NCBI GenBank assembly: GCA_004352715.1
Contig: SCFE01000042.1
Coordinates: forward strand, 1,924,006-1,988,005
Source of the DNA: Hofstenia miamia
Taxonomy: Eukaryota; Xenacoelomorpha; Acoela
Length of the DNA stretch: 64,000 nt
Reading direction: 5' to 3'
The position numbers and the translations under genes were made by a program. Positions 21,122 through 33,084 of this stretch are shown here, one piece after another. Position 1 is the stretch's first letter; each line of letters starts with the position of its first letter. The notes below the pieces were generated by a model. The model made no database searches. It had not been told where the DNA came from and was given only the letters and a program-made list of their open reading frames with translations.

Positions 21122-24100
21122 AGGGAGCACTGTCTCTAGTAAACTGTGCACCTGTTCTAATTGTAACAGACCTAATCAAGACAAATACAATTACAGTTGT
21201 AATAAATGGTGTGATGGTCAAAGCAACCATAGATACAGGAGCAGTAATATCAATCATCACTGATGAATGTACGGTGAAAATAGGATTTGACAGAAGAAAG
21301 TTAAAAAGTGAAAAGAGTATACTATTAAATGCATCAGGAGATTACATTGATTATTGGAAAGGAAAATTAATGGAAGTACTGATGAGAATTGCTAATATGA
21401 CATTTTTGCAAACATTTACAATCATTGATACAGAAAAAAATTCACTACCCTATGAAGTTACATTAGGTAATGATTTTTTAATGGATAACAAGTGCATTAT
21501 TGATTACATGAACAAAACCATATCAGTGCAAGAGGAAGTGTTGACAACCTGTGAAGAGGAGGAAGACACACAAATAATTAAATTTCAATTAAAGGAAGAT
21601 ATAAAGATTCTACCAAATAATTGGAAAATGTGTCAAATACAAACAGAGGAAAACATAATGGCTGAAGTCATGATCTACAATCAGAAGGGAATTAATACAG
21701 AAAAGTTATTGATTCCATCAAGCTTGTGCATACTAAAAGAAGGTATGGGAACTATACTGATTTTGAATGCAACAAACCACGTGGTTAACATAAAAAAGGA
21801 CACCTTAAAACTGAAAGGAAAGAAAGTGAAAACTGAAGAAATGATTGTAAACAAAGCGATCAATACAGTAGAAGCAGAAAAAGAATATCAAATACCAGAA
21901 GTGAATGATGAAGACTATCAGCATCTGAGTAAAGAGGAGAGAATGAAATTAATAGAGATACTGCAAAAACAAACCAAAATATTTAATTATGGTGAGATAA
22001 GCATGGGCAAAGCAGTGGGAGAGATGCACAAAATAATGACAACTATGGAGGAACCAATAAGATTGCCATGCAGGAGAGTTCCTGAAAATTTGAAAGAACA
22101 TTATAACATGATTTTGAATGAATTGATAGATAACAAAATAATAAGGCCAAGTGAAAGTCCATATGCTGCACAGACTGTCTTTGTCAAGCAAGGAAATAAA
22201 TATAGACTCTGCATAGATTTCCGGAAACTAAATGACATTACTAAGAAAGATGCCTATCCACTCCCAAGAATAGAGGACATCATATACAAAGCCAGTAAGA
22301 ATAAATACTATACTTGTATAGATTTGTGTAAGGCTTACTGGCAGGTGCCAATGGAGCCCAAGGATATTGAGAAAACAGCATTTATAACGCCATACGGTTT
22401 ATTTGAATGGATGTATATGGCTTTTGGATTATGTAACGCCCCAGCCACATTTCAAAGATATGTAATGAAAGTTCTTAAACAAAACAATAAGAAAATCGAA
22501 AAAGGGATAAGTGCATATATAGACGACATACTAATAGCAAGTGACACAATTGATGAACATCTGGATAAATTGGACAGAACGTTGAAAATCTTGTATAATG
22601 CAGGGTTACGCGTTAATGGGAAGAAATGTGAAATTCTAAAAGAACAAGTGGTATTTCTGGGGAGACAAATTCAAAAGGGCGAGATAAGAATGAAAAATAA
22701 TGCAAAAGAAATGATACAAAATATTAGCAGTCTGAAAACAAAGAAGGATCTACAGCGAATTATGGGCTTCATAAATTATTATGGATCGTTCATAGCCAAT
22801 GTAGCTCACAAAACAGGTAAAATGACAGCGTTACTCAAAAAGAATAAAAGCTTCGAGTGGACATGGAAAGAGCAAGAACAATTGGATAACATAAAAGATG
22901 AATTAAGTAAGATGCCATTGTTAAATACACCCGAGTATGATAAAGAGTTCATTCTGGATTGTGATGCGAGTAATGTTGCCATAGGAGCATGCCTGGGTCA
23001 AATAAAAGATGGCAAAGAAGTGCTGATACAATTTTTTAGTCAAAAGTTAAAACAAAGTGAGGAAAATTACTGCTCAACAAAATTGGAAATGTTGTCATTA
23101 GTAGAAAGTATAAAAAAATTTCAGTACTTTTTAATAGGCCAAACATTTAAAGTAATAACAGATAATAGTGGGTTAGCATGGCTAAAAAAGTTTTTGGGCA
23201 ATAAATTGTCAATTGTATCAAGATGGATTGAATATTTAAATGAGTTTAAATTTACGATAGAGCATTGAAAAGGAATGTTGCATAAGAATGCAGACTTTTG
23301 GACAGCATTGGCAGAATATCAAAGAGATATTGAAAAAGTGGATGGTGAAAAGAAACGATTTCAATTTATGCCACATAATGAGTACACAGAGTTACCTGAT
23401 ATTAATGCGGATAAGAAAGGAAATACAATAATGCCAATAATGATCAAAGAGGAAATAACTGAAAAGGACATAATTGAAAAGCAGAAAACCAATATGATTC
23501 TTAGGGATATACAAGAGAAAATGCATGATGAAAATTGGGTGTTGGGAAAAGAAGCCAACAGTTATTTCCAAAGATACAAATGGAAGTTGAACAGAAATGG
23601 ACTGTTGTACATAGAATGAAAGACATTGAGGATAGCAATTCCTGAATATTACAAAAGAGAATTGGTTAGGAAGGTGCATGAAAATGGGCACATGGGGATA
23701 ATACAGACAGGAAAAACCTTTAATGCCCAGTTTATAATGACAAGTATTAGAAAAACAGTCGAAGACATTATTAATAAATGTAATACATGTCTAATAAACA
23801 ACAAAAGTCATTTTCCAGTACAAACTGCACCACTTGAGAAAATAATTGTGACAGCACCTAATGAAATTGTGCATGTAGATCTGGAAAAATTATCACAGGA
23901 TGATGAGGGATATCAGTATATATTGGTATTGGTTGATAATTTCACAAAATATGCTCGTATGATACCATTAGATTCAATGATGGCAAAAATAGTAGCTGAC
24001 AAAATCATGAAAGAATGGATTTTAAAGTTCGGACCAATGCAAACAATAATATCGGACAGAGGAGTACAATTCGAAAGTAAATTGTTTGAGGAGATGGCTA

Positions 24101-25023
24101 AATTGATGGAAATATTAACTGAAAAGACAATAGCGTACCATCCACAGGCAAATGGAGCTGTGGAAAGATTAAATAAGACTATGATTAAATTAATACGAGT
24201 ATTAACATCAAGAATTGGAGGTAGAGACTGGAGAGAAGTAATAGAAATAGTGGAATATTTTTACAATACTTCAGTGCATTCAACAATGGGGATGACTCCA
24301 TATAAAGCCATGTATGGTAGAGAGGCAGCAACGCTGATATCAATGCAATACCATACATATTCCGAGAAACCAGACAATGAATACATAAGGAAAATTAAAG
24401 ATCAGATAACTGGGATTCATGAAGCAATGTGTCATAATACGAAAAAGTCTGCGATAAGACAAGAAAGAAATTTCAATAAAAAGATATATGGCGAACCACA
24501 CTGGGTAGGGGACAAGGTTTACATGTACACTCTAATGAGAACACAAGACGTGAACCAAGTTAGAAAACTTAAAACACAGTGGTCAGGGCCATTCACAATC
24601 ACGCAAACACTACCCAATAATAACTATAAAATTAATGACAGAAGAATATTACATTTTCAAAATCTAAAATGAGCAACGGTAAATATAGAGCAAGTAATGC
24701 TTGATAAACATGCAAAATTTAAAATTGTACAGGTTGATGATGGCATATATGCTGAAATGGATGACTTAGACAGTGTACATGAAGAAGAATTTCAAGAGAA
24801 ATATAGACCTGAAAGAGGGGAACCGGAAGTTGAGAGAAGAATAATGCCCCAGAGGACAGTAAAAAATAAAATGAGATATAACCCCGAAATATGGGATATT
24901 AATTTAGTAACTGAATTTAGGAAAAATGAAATGAACGACACCACTATCACCAATGAAAGCCAAGAAGACTCCACAATCCAATCATCAATTAAAGGACGTG
25001 AGGATGGAGGAAACCAAAACTAG
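21122..25023 (+). pseudogene. pol of element E1 (PR-RT-RNase H-IN), nearly full length
   Basis: The Ty3-type polyprotein in four in-frame or adjacent blocks (21211-23268, 23275-23619, 23626-24672, 24697-25023). Protease ATIDTGAVIS and LGNDFLMDNKCI. RT with CIDFRKLND, CIDLCKAYWQVPM, FGLCNAPATFQ and YIDD (22516-22527). RNase H with LDCDASN, STKLEMLSLVES and TDNSGLAWLKK. Integrase with H18, H22, C52, C55 and D85, D144, E180 of the block starting 23626, an exact D-D35-E spacing. The GPY/F module is WSGPFTI, followed by the tail YNPEIWDINLVTEFR. It is broken by TGA at 23266, 23617 and 24670; the first and last sit where sister copies have Arg. Confidence 0.85.
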
Positions 25024-25543
25024 GTCTTTGTAATCTGATTGCCAATTAAAGGACATGACGATGGAGAATTCGCCACTTAGTAATAAGAGACGACGAGTAA
25101 GAAGACGAGCTCCACAATCTGATTACCAAATAAAGGGTATGACGATGAAGCATTTGACGCCAACAAATAAAAGAAGAAGAATAAGAAGGAAGTCTCCTCA
25201 ATCTGATTACTGGTTAAAAGGTATGAGGATGGAGATAATGAAGGAAAGATCACCCTCTACCAAATGTCAAGAAAAAGGCATTCGGGTAAAGGAGGGCCAT
25301 CAACATGACACTGATCACCAATTAAAGGGCGTGAGGTTGGAAACACCAAATTATGCACACTCCCCTTCAACATCCAGTAGTACTCAATGCCAATTAAATG
25401 GCAAAGAGGAAACAGCATCAATTACCATGAAAGATTGGGAAACACAGCCTATAAGTGATGACTCCGACATGGACACATCAGAAATACCGTCAACAAGTTC
25501 GCTCCCTATGACAACAAGCTCAGGTATATTCTCATATTGAAAA
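25024..25543 (+). CDS. Basic, repeat-bearing linker ORF of E1 (25055-25540)
   Basis: A 161-codon open frame between pol and ORF3, in the same frame as ORF3 and separated from it by a TGA (25538-25540) and one codon. It holds two clusters resembling nuclear localisation signals (KRRRVRRRAPQ and KRRRIRRKSPQ). Several diverged units of the type Y-x-I/L-K-G-M-x-M occur (YQIKGMTM, YWLKGMRM, HQLKGVRL, CQLNG), followed by a Ser/Thr-rich end. It may be an N-terminal extension of ORF3 or a separate small protein. No known domain is seen. Confidence 0.45.
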
Positions 25544-26599
25544 ATGTCTACTACAACGAAATCATCAAGATCAGAAGAGAGTGAAAGTCGAATGACTAAG
25601 ATAGGGAAAGAAAGGATCCACCCCTACTTTATCGCTAACAGAAAAATGACATACAACTCATACTACAATTTGTCACCAGAAACAAAGCAATTGATAAGAG
25701 GAAGTACTTCCACGAAAGAAAGCAAGAGTTATGCAATTCCGATAGTCATCAACAAGAAGAATCATCCCACATGTAATATGATAATAGCATACACAGTGAA
25801 AATGAAAGAGCAATTTAACATACCTTATTTTAAGAGCACAGTGCACATCACACTCGATGAACAATTCATGTTAATTAACAAAGAACAGAGAAAAAATTAT
25901 AGCAGAGTGCAAACAGGTGAACCTGGACAAAAACATTTGACAGTGGTATATTTTGTAAAAGATAGTGAAATTGGATCAAAGAAACTTCAATCAAATATAG
26001 AGGAAATGCTAAAGTTAGCTAAAAAGTATAAAACAAGAGTAATAATCGTAGTTACTCAGAAAGAAGAGGAGATTCCGAAGATTATAAAAGAAATGGAGAT
26101 AAGGTTAGACAACCTATTCATGTTGAACAGTGGAAAATTAAGAATATCTGAGCTCATAAGAATGGATCTACAGATTAACGAAATGGCTCCAACACAAAGA
26201 ATCATGGTAGAACCAAAGATTGCAATCAACATGTACTACCAAACGAGAACAATGGAATTACTAGGAATGGACGGAAACTTAGAAGAAACCAGTAATATAT
26301 TTCTCAAATGTAATTTGAACCAGACGCCTGAACACTTAGAAAAAATAGCAAGAGTATGGTCAGAGATCAAAGCAGACAAACTGATTCATGAGGAATGGCC
26401 AATGATCAAGATAAGGTCACCAACAAAAAAATATCACAAAAGTGTAGAAGCAATGTTGTATGAAACTAAACAAGCATATGAAATGGAAGCCAAACGAAAT
26501 TTCAAAGCACAATTGTTCAAAGAAATTAATGCACCTGAGATCAGGGCCAGAACAGTGATATGGATATTAGTGATTGCATTAACAAGTAACGAAAAATAA
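25544..26599 (+). CDS. ORF3 of E1, conserved accessory protein of unknown function
   Basis: 351 codons, ATG at 25544 (MSTTTK) chosen because D also starts MS- shortly before the conserved GxxxxHPYFI motif. Segments conserved with C, D and F are HPYFIANRKM, NMIIAYTVKM, LTVVYFVKDSEIGSKKL with the following helix, TRVIIVVTQKEEEIP, and KRNFKAQLFKEINAPEIRARTVIW. The strand-helix alternation suggests an alpha/beta fold. No signal peptide, membrane anchor or known catalytic motif is visible, so an envelope role is unlikely. The stop TAA shares its last base with the ATG of ORF4, so reinitiation is possible. Compared with F and D, the C-terminus after the VIW segment is shortened. Confidence 0.7.
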   Translation: MSTTTKSSRSEESESRMTKIGKERIHPYFIANRKMTYNSYYNLSPETKQLIRGSTSTKESKSYAIPIVINKKNHPTCNMIIAYTVKMKEQFNIPYFKSTVHITLDEQFMLINKEQRKNYSRVQTGEPGQKHLTVVYFVKDSEIGSKKLQSNIEEMLKLAKKYKTRVIIVVTQKEEEIPKIIKEMEIRLDNLFMLNSGKLRISELIRMDLQINEMAPTQRIMVEPKIAINMYYQTRTMELLGMDGNLEETSNIFLKCNLNQTPEHLEKIARVWSEIKADKLIHEEWPMIKIRSPTKKYHKSVEAMLYETKQAYEMEAKRNFKAQLFKEINAPEIRARTVIWILVIALTSNEK

Positions 26600-27678
26600 T
26601 GTTACCTCTATCACCTACAAAAAAAGTGCAGCAAAGATTTGAAAAACACTTTACCAGACTATTGACGCAACAACATACATTGGGAAGACCAAGTGTGATA
26701 GAACTCACTAATAAAACAGGCATTTGTCCAAGTGAAATTGATATACTCACGGATGAAACCAAGAAGTATATGTGGGGAGTGACTTCAAACATGAAATTAT
26801 GGGCATTTAAATTTCAACCTTGGCTTACAACACGAAATCTCATGAGGAGAGAACATGCAGATACAGTACAAACAATAAAGTTAGTAGAGGAGAAGAAAGT
26901 ACATGAGGTGATAACAAAAGAGATAAGGAAATACTTAAAAGATTATCCCCAATGTGCATACACTAAAATTATAAAATGGTCAGAAACAATGAGAAGAGAA
27001 GGAAAAAACTGTCCTATCGAAATCATTGAAATGGTGAGCAAAAGTAAAGAGGAAATGGAAATCAAAGAAAGATTATTGCAATCCACAAACATTGCTTTAA
27101 CTCCTAATACTCAAAGAGTAATTGATAAAGTTAATTTAGAAAAGTGGTGCGGGCAAGAGCCAAGCAAGCTTTCATGGGTGGATACAGATGATGAAAGATT
27201 GTTGGTAGAAATCACTGTTCAAAGAGAACTCACAAACAATATCATGCAAAGAATATTCTGCAAAGTGTACGAATGTGAAACAAAATCATTAATTAAAATA
27301 TTGTGTACAGAGGCATTCACACAGAAGGAAATTGATGAAATGTTGCAACCACAGAATCAACTAGCTGTGGATATTGAATGTATCACCTCGAAAATGGTAA
27401 TAAGATCAGAAACGGCGCAGAATTTAATGAAGAATGGATTGCCCATCACATTTTGGGTGAACATTAAGAAAGCTAAAAACAATTATCCAGCTACGTTTGG
27501 GATGGTGACAACTGCAGAAATGCAGGGCACATATAAAGCCATAGAAGAAAAGACTATGACAATGCTTTTGAAATGTACGGCACCACCAACAATTTTCATA
27601 CTGATGTTGTTGCCAACATGGAGATTAAAAGACAAAAAGACATTTAATAATAAAATGAAAACAACATCCAAGGCGTGA
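26599..27678 (+). pseudogene. ORF4 of E1, exonuclease-like, 3'-truncated
   Basis: It starts at the ATG overlapping the ORF3 stop (TAATG) and is open for 359 codons. Conserved parts: GICPSEIDILTDETKKYMWG, a NPATF-like core (NNYPATFGMVTT), and LAVDIECITSK with D at 27370-27372 and E at 27376-27378, the candidate ExoI motif. The frame ends after WRLKDKKTFNNKM. The segments that carry the central Asp and H-x4-D in F are missing, because E1 is cut here and followed by a LINE. It is therefore about 60 percent of the full ORF. Confidence 0.7.
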
Positions 27679-27689
27679 TGCCAAACTAA

Positions 27690-28928
27690 GAATCATTTTT
27701 AGTGACTACAATAATGTGAGGAGTAGTAGAGATTTTACCAGTTTCAACGATTGCTACATTATTATAATGTAGACAGAACTCTGTTCACAAAACATTTTTT
27801 GAAAGTTTCTGTCCTACATAGCAGTAGATGGTACAGCTTCAAAGATCTTGAAGTATGTGCAGGCCTTTTATTTTTCATGAAACATTCATATAAACGGTGG
27901 TTTGGTGACTTCATTATACGTGTATATAAATTAAAATCAGCTTTGCAACACATTTCAAAAATATCATAAACTTTGTCAGTATAGTGTCTATCATAACATT
28001 TTTTCGAAAATATATTTATGTTTTTAAGAATTGTATCATCACTACCATAAATTACCAAACAATATCTAAGTTTACTAACAATTAGTGATTCAAAAACTTT
28101 ATTTCTTTCTTTAATATTGAAGTTACTTTTTAGATCTTCAAATATATACTTTTGTAAGTTCAAATAACTAATCAACTTTTTTCCATATTCACAAAATTTA
28201 AAGTTTTGTTGGAAGGTAATTCCAAGTATTTTAAATGAGCTTACTTCTGATATATCTCTAACTTGAAGACATGAACAAGGTAAAGATGATTTTAGTGAAC
28301 ACCTAAGCATCTTAGTCTTTTTCATGTTAACCTGTAGTCCATAATCCCTAGCCCAATTGAAAATATTTTCAACCTCCTTTTTTAAACCTTCACATTTAAT
28401 AGAATTTGGAAAATTGTAGCAGATGGACAAACAGTGGAGTCATCTGAATATTTTAATAGAATATTATCATTTCCTACTACACTTAAGCTATCACTAGCAA
28501 TAGAATAAATATTAGGTCCACCAACAGTACCTTGTGAAGACCCCAGATCAGTAGAAATATATTCACATTTATTTCCTTGCCAAATTAAGCATTGCTTTCT
28601 TCCAATACCAAAATTATTTAGCCAGCTAGAGATATTAGTATTATCAATGAATCTATCAAAATCTATTGCCACTCTATTTTGGTCCAAAATGATCAAATGC
28701 TTTTGAAAAATCAACAAGAATAAGGTGAATTCCATTTACTGATGGCTTATCCAATTGTGATAAACAGAAATACTGAAGTGTAGCAAGGCAGTCTTCAGTA
28801 CTTCGCTGCTTTCTATAAGCAAATTGATACTTATCACCTTTTTCTACAATCCTAGGGGAAATGTATTGTGAGTGAATGCACTTTTCAAGCCTAGCAGACA
28901 GTGATGTAACATTTATGCCACGTATACC
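27690..28928 (-). mobile_element. Second LINE reverse transcriptase fragment
   Basis: Minus-strand frames (28735-28382 and 28430-27762, plus uncalled codons up to about 28928) give the RT of a CR1/jockey-like LINE. Visible are QFAYRKQRSTEDCLATL, ILVDFSKAFDHF, a GSSQGTVGGPNIY segment, LLKYSDDSTV (YSDD at the active site), LQVNMKKTKML, and a C-terminal end typical of such RTs (YHLLLCRTETF). It has frameshifts near 28420 and 28690. It separates the truncated E1 from the integrase of a lineage I element. Confidence 0.75.
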
Positions 28929-30299
28929 AATATCTACTTGTACTCATCCACCACTTTACTAAGTACACTTGATTAGTCACTCTGGACAGCACCACCACCA
29001 AGGTCTTGAAAGAATGGATACTTAAGCTTGGGCCAATGGAGTGCCTAATTTCCAATCATGGCCCACAATTTGATAATCAATTAATTGAGACCCTCACTAA
29101 AGTATTGGAGATATTAAACAAGTTTACAACTGCATACCATCCACAGTCAAATGGTGTTGTGGAGTGACTCAACTGTACTGTTATTATGTTGATTCAAGCT
29201 ACTCTCACAAGAGCCACTGGCAGGAATTGGAGATGAGTAATAGAAGCAGTAGAGTACTTTTATAACACTGCTGTCCACTCTGCTACTAAGGTGAGCCTAT
29301 TTAAGGTGATGTTTGTCCCAAAGGTGAGTACACCTCACTTGGTAATGTATCCTGAATGCCATGAGCCAACTTTGGAGAATTTTGTTAATCATATGTTGCA
29401 TGAGCTGCAAGAAGTTCACCTCAACATCTGTTTCAACACCAACCAGTCTGTTATATGCCAGAAGCGTAACTTTAATCACAAACTCTATGGCAAGCCTCAC
29501 AAACAGGGCAACGGAGTCTTTGCTTATTTCCTTGCCAAGTCACAGATCCAAATCAGGTCTAGAAGCTTGCCACAAATTGCCAAAGACCATTTACTGTTGT
29601 TAAGAAGCTTGACCACCACAAGTATTTATTAACTAATGGGAAAATTGTCCATTTTCAAAGGCTCAAAAGAGCTCTACATGATATTGAAAATGTAGTTATT
29701 GACAAAAATAGTGATTTTACACTAGTTGATGATTGTATAAATGAATATGAGACCTACAATAATTTAACTGAATGTGAGGAAGATGACCTCACTGAAGTTG
29801 ATTTTGATAGTAGTAGTGAAACTACCACTAACTGAAAAAGAACATATTTAGATCATTTAAATACCCAAGATTGGGAACTTAATCTTATCTCTATGTTTAG
29901 TAACCAAGACACAATAGAATCAGCCACCAGCCTAGAGACAAGTGCACAGGCAACTCAACCCACAACCAGATGATATGAGACAAGAGCATTCCCCATGACA
30001 AGCCAGGGAGAGCACTGCAGATAAGCTAGGGAGACCATATGCAGAGGATGCTGGATGCAGTACTCACAACTACCTGAGGAGCCAACTCTTCATAGGAATG
30101 AGATTCCCACAACTATGCATGGAGCCAACACTCTGTGCAGGAGTGGACCTCAAACAACTACACATGGAGCCAACACTCTGTGTAGAGTGAGAGGTGGATT
30201 TAGCCCATGTACCATTTTGTAAATGTCCAACCATCCCAAAGTGATTCAAAACTCCCTCTAGTCCCAGCCCTTCATCTTCAGAATCCACTAGTATTCAAT
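28929..30299 (+). pseudogene. Integrase and pol tail of a lineage I element (probably B)
   Basis: The sequence begins inside the integrase core: LLVLIHHFTKY, LKEWILKLGPME, then ISNHGPQFDN, where the second catalytic Asp is Asn. Next comes AYHPQSNGVVE with the Glu kept, then the GPY/F-side segment KRNFNHKLYGKPHKQGN and HFQRLKRALHDIENV, closest to F. The zinc finger and first catalytic Asp are absent. The linker to ORF3 (29900-30290) contains two copies of a 45-base unit with GGAGCCAACACTCTGTG (near 30121 and 30166). It probably continues B (3800-8290) after the insertions of C and E1. Confidence 0.7.
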
Positions 30300-30790
30300 C
30301 AAAGAGAATTGAAGAACAAAGAAGAAAAGTTTTGAAAGTTGGAGATGAGGTGTTGCACCCTTACTTTATTGTGACTAGGAAGGTTGTAAACCATATCCAT
30401 AACAATATTTTGGAGGAAACACAAAACAATTTATGTGGACCTTTAACATTAAGATGCTCACATGCTCAGTGGATGTTATACCATTTACAATCAATGCCAA
30501 AAGGAGGCTAAAAATCAATGCCATTATTTGTTATGATTCCATATGCAGAACTTCATGATACTTTACAAGAGTGCATACTGCCCCATCAGTATGTACCACA
30601 CAAATGTTATTTCAATTACTAAATTGATTTACACCAATTTGAATATGTGTAAGCAGATCCCACTGTTAAGGCACAGATGCTTGAGTCTATTAACATCAAT
30701 CTTCCCAGTCTAGCTTCAGTTACTGACTTGCATGTCAGTTTTCTTATGAGTTGATCTCCATGATGGTTGAATTATAGCAGTATGAATGAG
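30300..30790 (+). pseudogene. ORF3 N-terminal remnant of a lineage I element
   Basis: The frame opens with RRKVLKVGDEVLHPYFIVTRK, matching F (ETLHPYFITTRKA). It is then broken by stops and an internal deletion, and last reads LPSLASVTDLHVSFLMS near 30700-30750, which corresponds to SLYAITDMRVSFAF in F. It ends at a junction with an inverted fragment. Confidence 0.65.
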
Positions 30791-32646
30791 CAGACTTGGG
30801 ATACAGTAGTTGTTTTCTGCCTCAATAGCTTCTTTCCACATAAATATTTGCAGTAGGAGTGATATCCAATTTAGTGACCCCTATGGAAATAGGATAGTTC
30901 ACCTGTGTGTGAACAAAGTGCTTCCATAGTGTATTTGAGCTATAATGAGGATGGAGATGTTCAATTGTAGTATCTGATAATATGAGTTTAAAAGTTATGC
31001 ATTCCACATCAAAGGCGAGTTGCAAGTTTGGTTCAAGTAAAAGAGTGATATCAGTTTTAGACCAAGCTTCTGTAAAACAAGTTTTCATGTAAGATATACT
31101 GTCACTTTCTTTTATAACAATGGATGGGCAATCCACTATTGTTGCATCAATGGGGGAGATTTTGTAATGTGTATCAGATAAGTGAAGGCATCTGTTTTAA
31201 CCCATTCCAGTTGTGGTGGTAGTATTTCAGTGCCTAATTTTTTGAAATTGTTTCTTTGATGATAGTTTGATGGCGTGCTGTTAAAGGTATCTCCATAGAT
31301 AACATAATGTCTTCATTTATTTGCAATTGTTGAGGTGACAGGATTGATTGCTCTAGTATTTCTATCAAAATGTGTTTGGTACTGTATTTTTGATATTTGA
31401 GAGTAGTAGTTAGTGTTGTACAAACTTTCTGGGTAATATCTCTTGTGGTAATTAAATAAAATTTCATTTTTGATGACCAAAAGACATATACTTGATTATT
31501 TCATAGTAATCAAGCATTAAATACTGTTGGCAACAAATGAGATGAGTAGATGATAGCAGTGCATTAGCATGTAGTAGAGAATATAATTGTGTGTCACAGG
31601 TTGCTCCTCACATGTATTTTCTGCATGCATCAGATAGCATATGAATGTCTCTTGTTGCAATCACCAATTTGTTGCTTATGAATATTATTGGTAAAGAGCC
31701 AAGAGGATTTTCATTATTAATGAGTAGTATTTTTCAAAAGAATTAGTGGCTTTAGTTTGTTTTCCCTGAGGTGATATCAGTAAGGATGTTCAGTATAAAA
31801 GCCAATTCTTTAATCACACAGAGAAAAGAACAACTGAGATTTCATGGTATTTGTGGATGGAGTCCAGAGTTTTGTGAGATATGGGAAATTCTAAGGTTGC
31901 ATCCTTGGGTAGATATATTGAAATGAACCACAGTGCTGATTTGGCATTGACATCTGGTGTGAATGGCTCCTCAAAGAAAGCTTTTCTGAAGTTGGATTGA
32001 TCCTGAGCTGTTAAACTTTGCTGTATGTTATGCAGTAATCTTTCTGTGGAGTAGTGATATTTACCAGAAGGTGATGGTATGGTAATGTGAGGCCAGTTGT
32101 TTTCAGTTGGACAATTGGCTTTGATGTTAGTCTAAATGCTGGCAATATTGTTGACTGATTGAGTAAATGCAAATCTGACATGAATGTCTGTAATGATAGC
32201 AGGAGCCAGTCTTTCTGTGATTAACTCATACAATTCGCCTGAATTTTACTGCTAAATGTTTATCAACCATCTTTTCATGGCATGGGCATATTCAGTGTAG
32301 ATACAGATCAACATGTATTAATGCTGCAATTGAGGAATTGTAATCTGGTAAACAGAGCACAGCAAAATTTGTAGAACAGAGAATAAAGAAATTATCTAAA
32401 CTTTGTTCAAGTTCATAAAGTTCTGATCTAACTAGGTGAGATTGAATGGTATCCAAAACAACAATAGTGAGTTTGATTTTAGAGGCTTTGACAAGTTTAT
32501 AAGCAAGAGATATTTCTCAATTAGTTTGGTATCCAAGAGTTCTTCAGTTTTGATAAAATAAATAACTAGTAAGTTTTCCCGAGAAAGATTAATTTCCAAT
32601 TGCATAATTAAATTGTCTTTGTACGTGAGTAGAGAGTGGAGATAAG
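30791..32646 (-). pseudogene. Inverted ORF3-ORF4 fragment of a lineage I element
   Basis: Reading the minus strand from 32646 downwards: ORF3 parts include LLVIYFIKTEE, AIITDIHVRFAF, NWPHITIPSPSGKYHYS and ALWFISIYLPKDATLEFP (32600-31850). ORF4 parts follow in 31700-30800, including an ILSPQQLQI region (31467-31234) and LAFDVECITFKL (31136-30822), with D at 31008-31010 and E at 31002-31004. Because both this and the plus-strand piece at 30300-30790 contain the TD(I/L)HV segment, this is a separate copy, not a simple inversion of that piece. Confidence 0.65.
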
Positions 32647-33084
32647 TGTAGTATAATCAAAGAATCAATGCTGCAAAAAGAACAAGAAATTTAGTCAAGA
32701 AGATTAACATCAAATTGAATTATGTTTAAATCAGTAATAATTGTAAATTAAAATCAATTTAAGTTTAGCATCATTAATTGTGTAAAATGCAACAAAGAGA
32801 GAACATTACCAAATAGTACTTGTTGAAAAAATATGACAAAATGAAGGGGGCAATATCACTTCTATTATTTTTAGCCATCTTGGGTGGGGACTTACAATTC
32901 AAATCAACACATGCTTTTTGATCTGAAACTATAAATAGAGAAAAATCATTTGGAGAACTGTTGAAGTAAATTCTTTGAAAATCTTATCCTTAGATTTAAC
33001 TTGGTTTCCTTATTATTAAATCATGTCAAGCAAAATGGTAAATGCATTAGTAGTGGCAAGGGCACACATTGGGAGCAAATATTA
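32647..33084 (+). repeat. Lineage II LTR fragment, forward arm of an inverted pair
   Basis: It starts TGTAGTATAATC and matches the U3 part of the LTR of A, with TATAAATA at 32930-32937 and the ATGCATTAGTAGTGGCAAGG region near 33040. It is truncated at about 33084. Confidence 0.65.

Noticed and set aside
25024-25540. CRISPR-like array because of recurring CAATTAAAGG units
   Set aside because: Spacing is irregular, units diverge, the frame is coding and the genome is eukaryotic.
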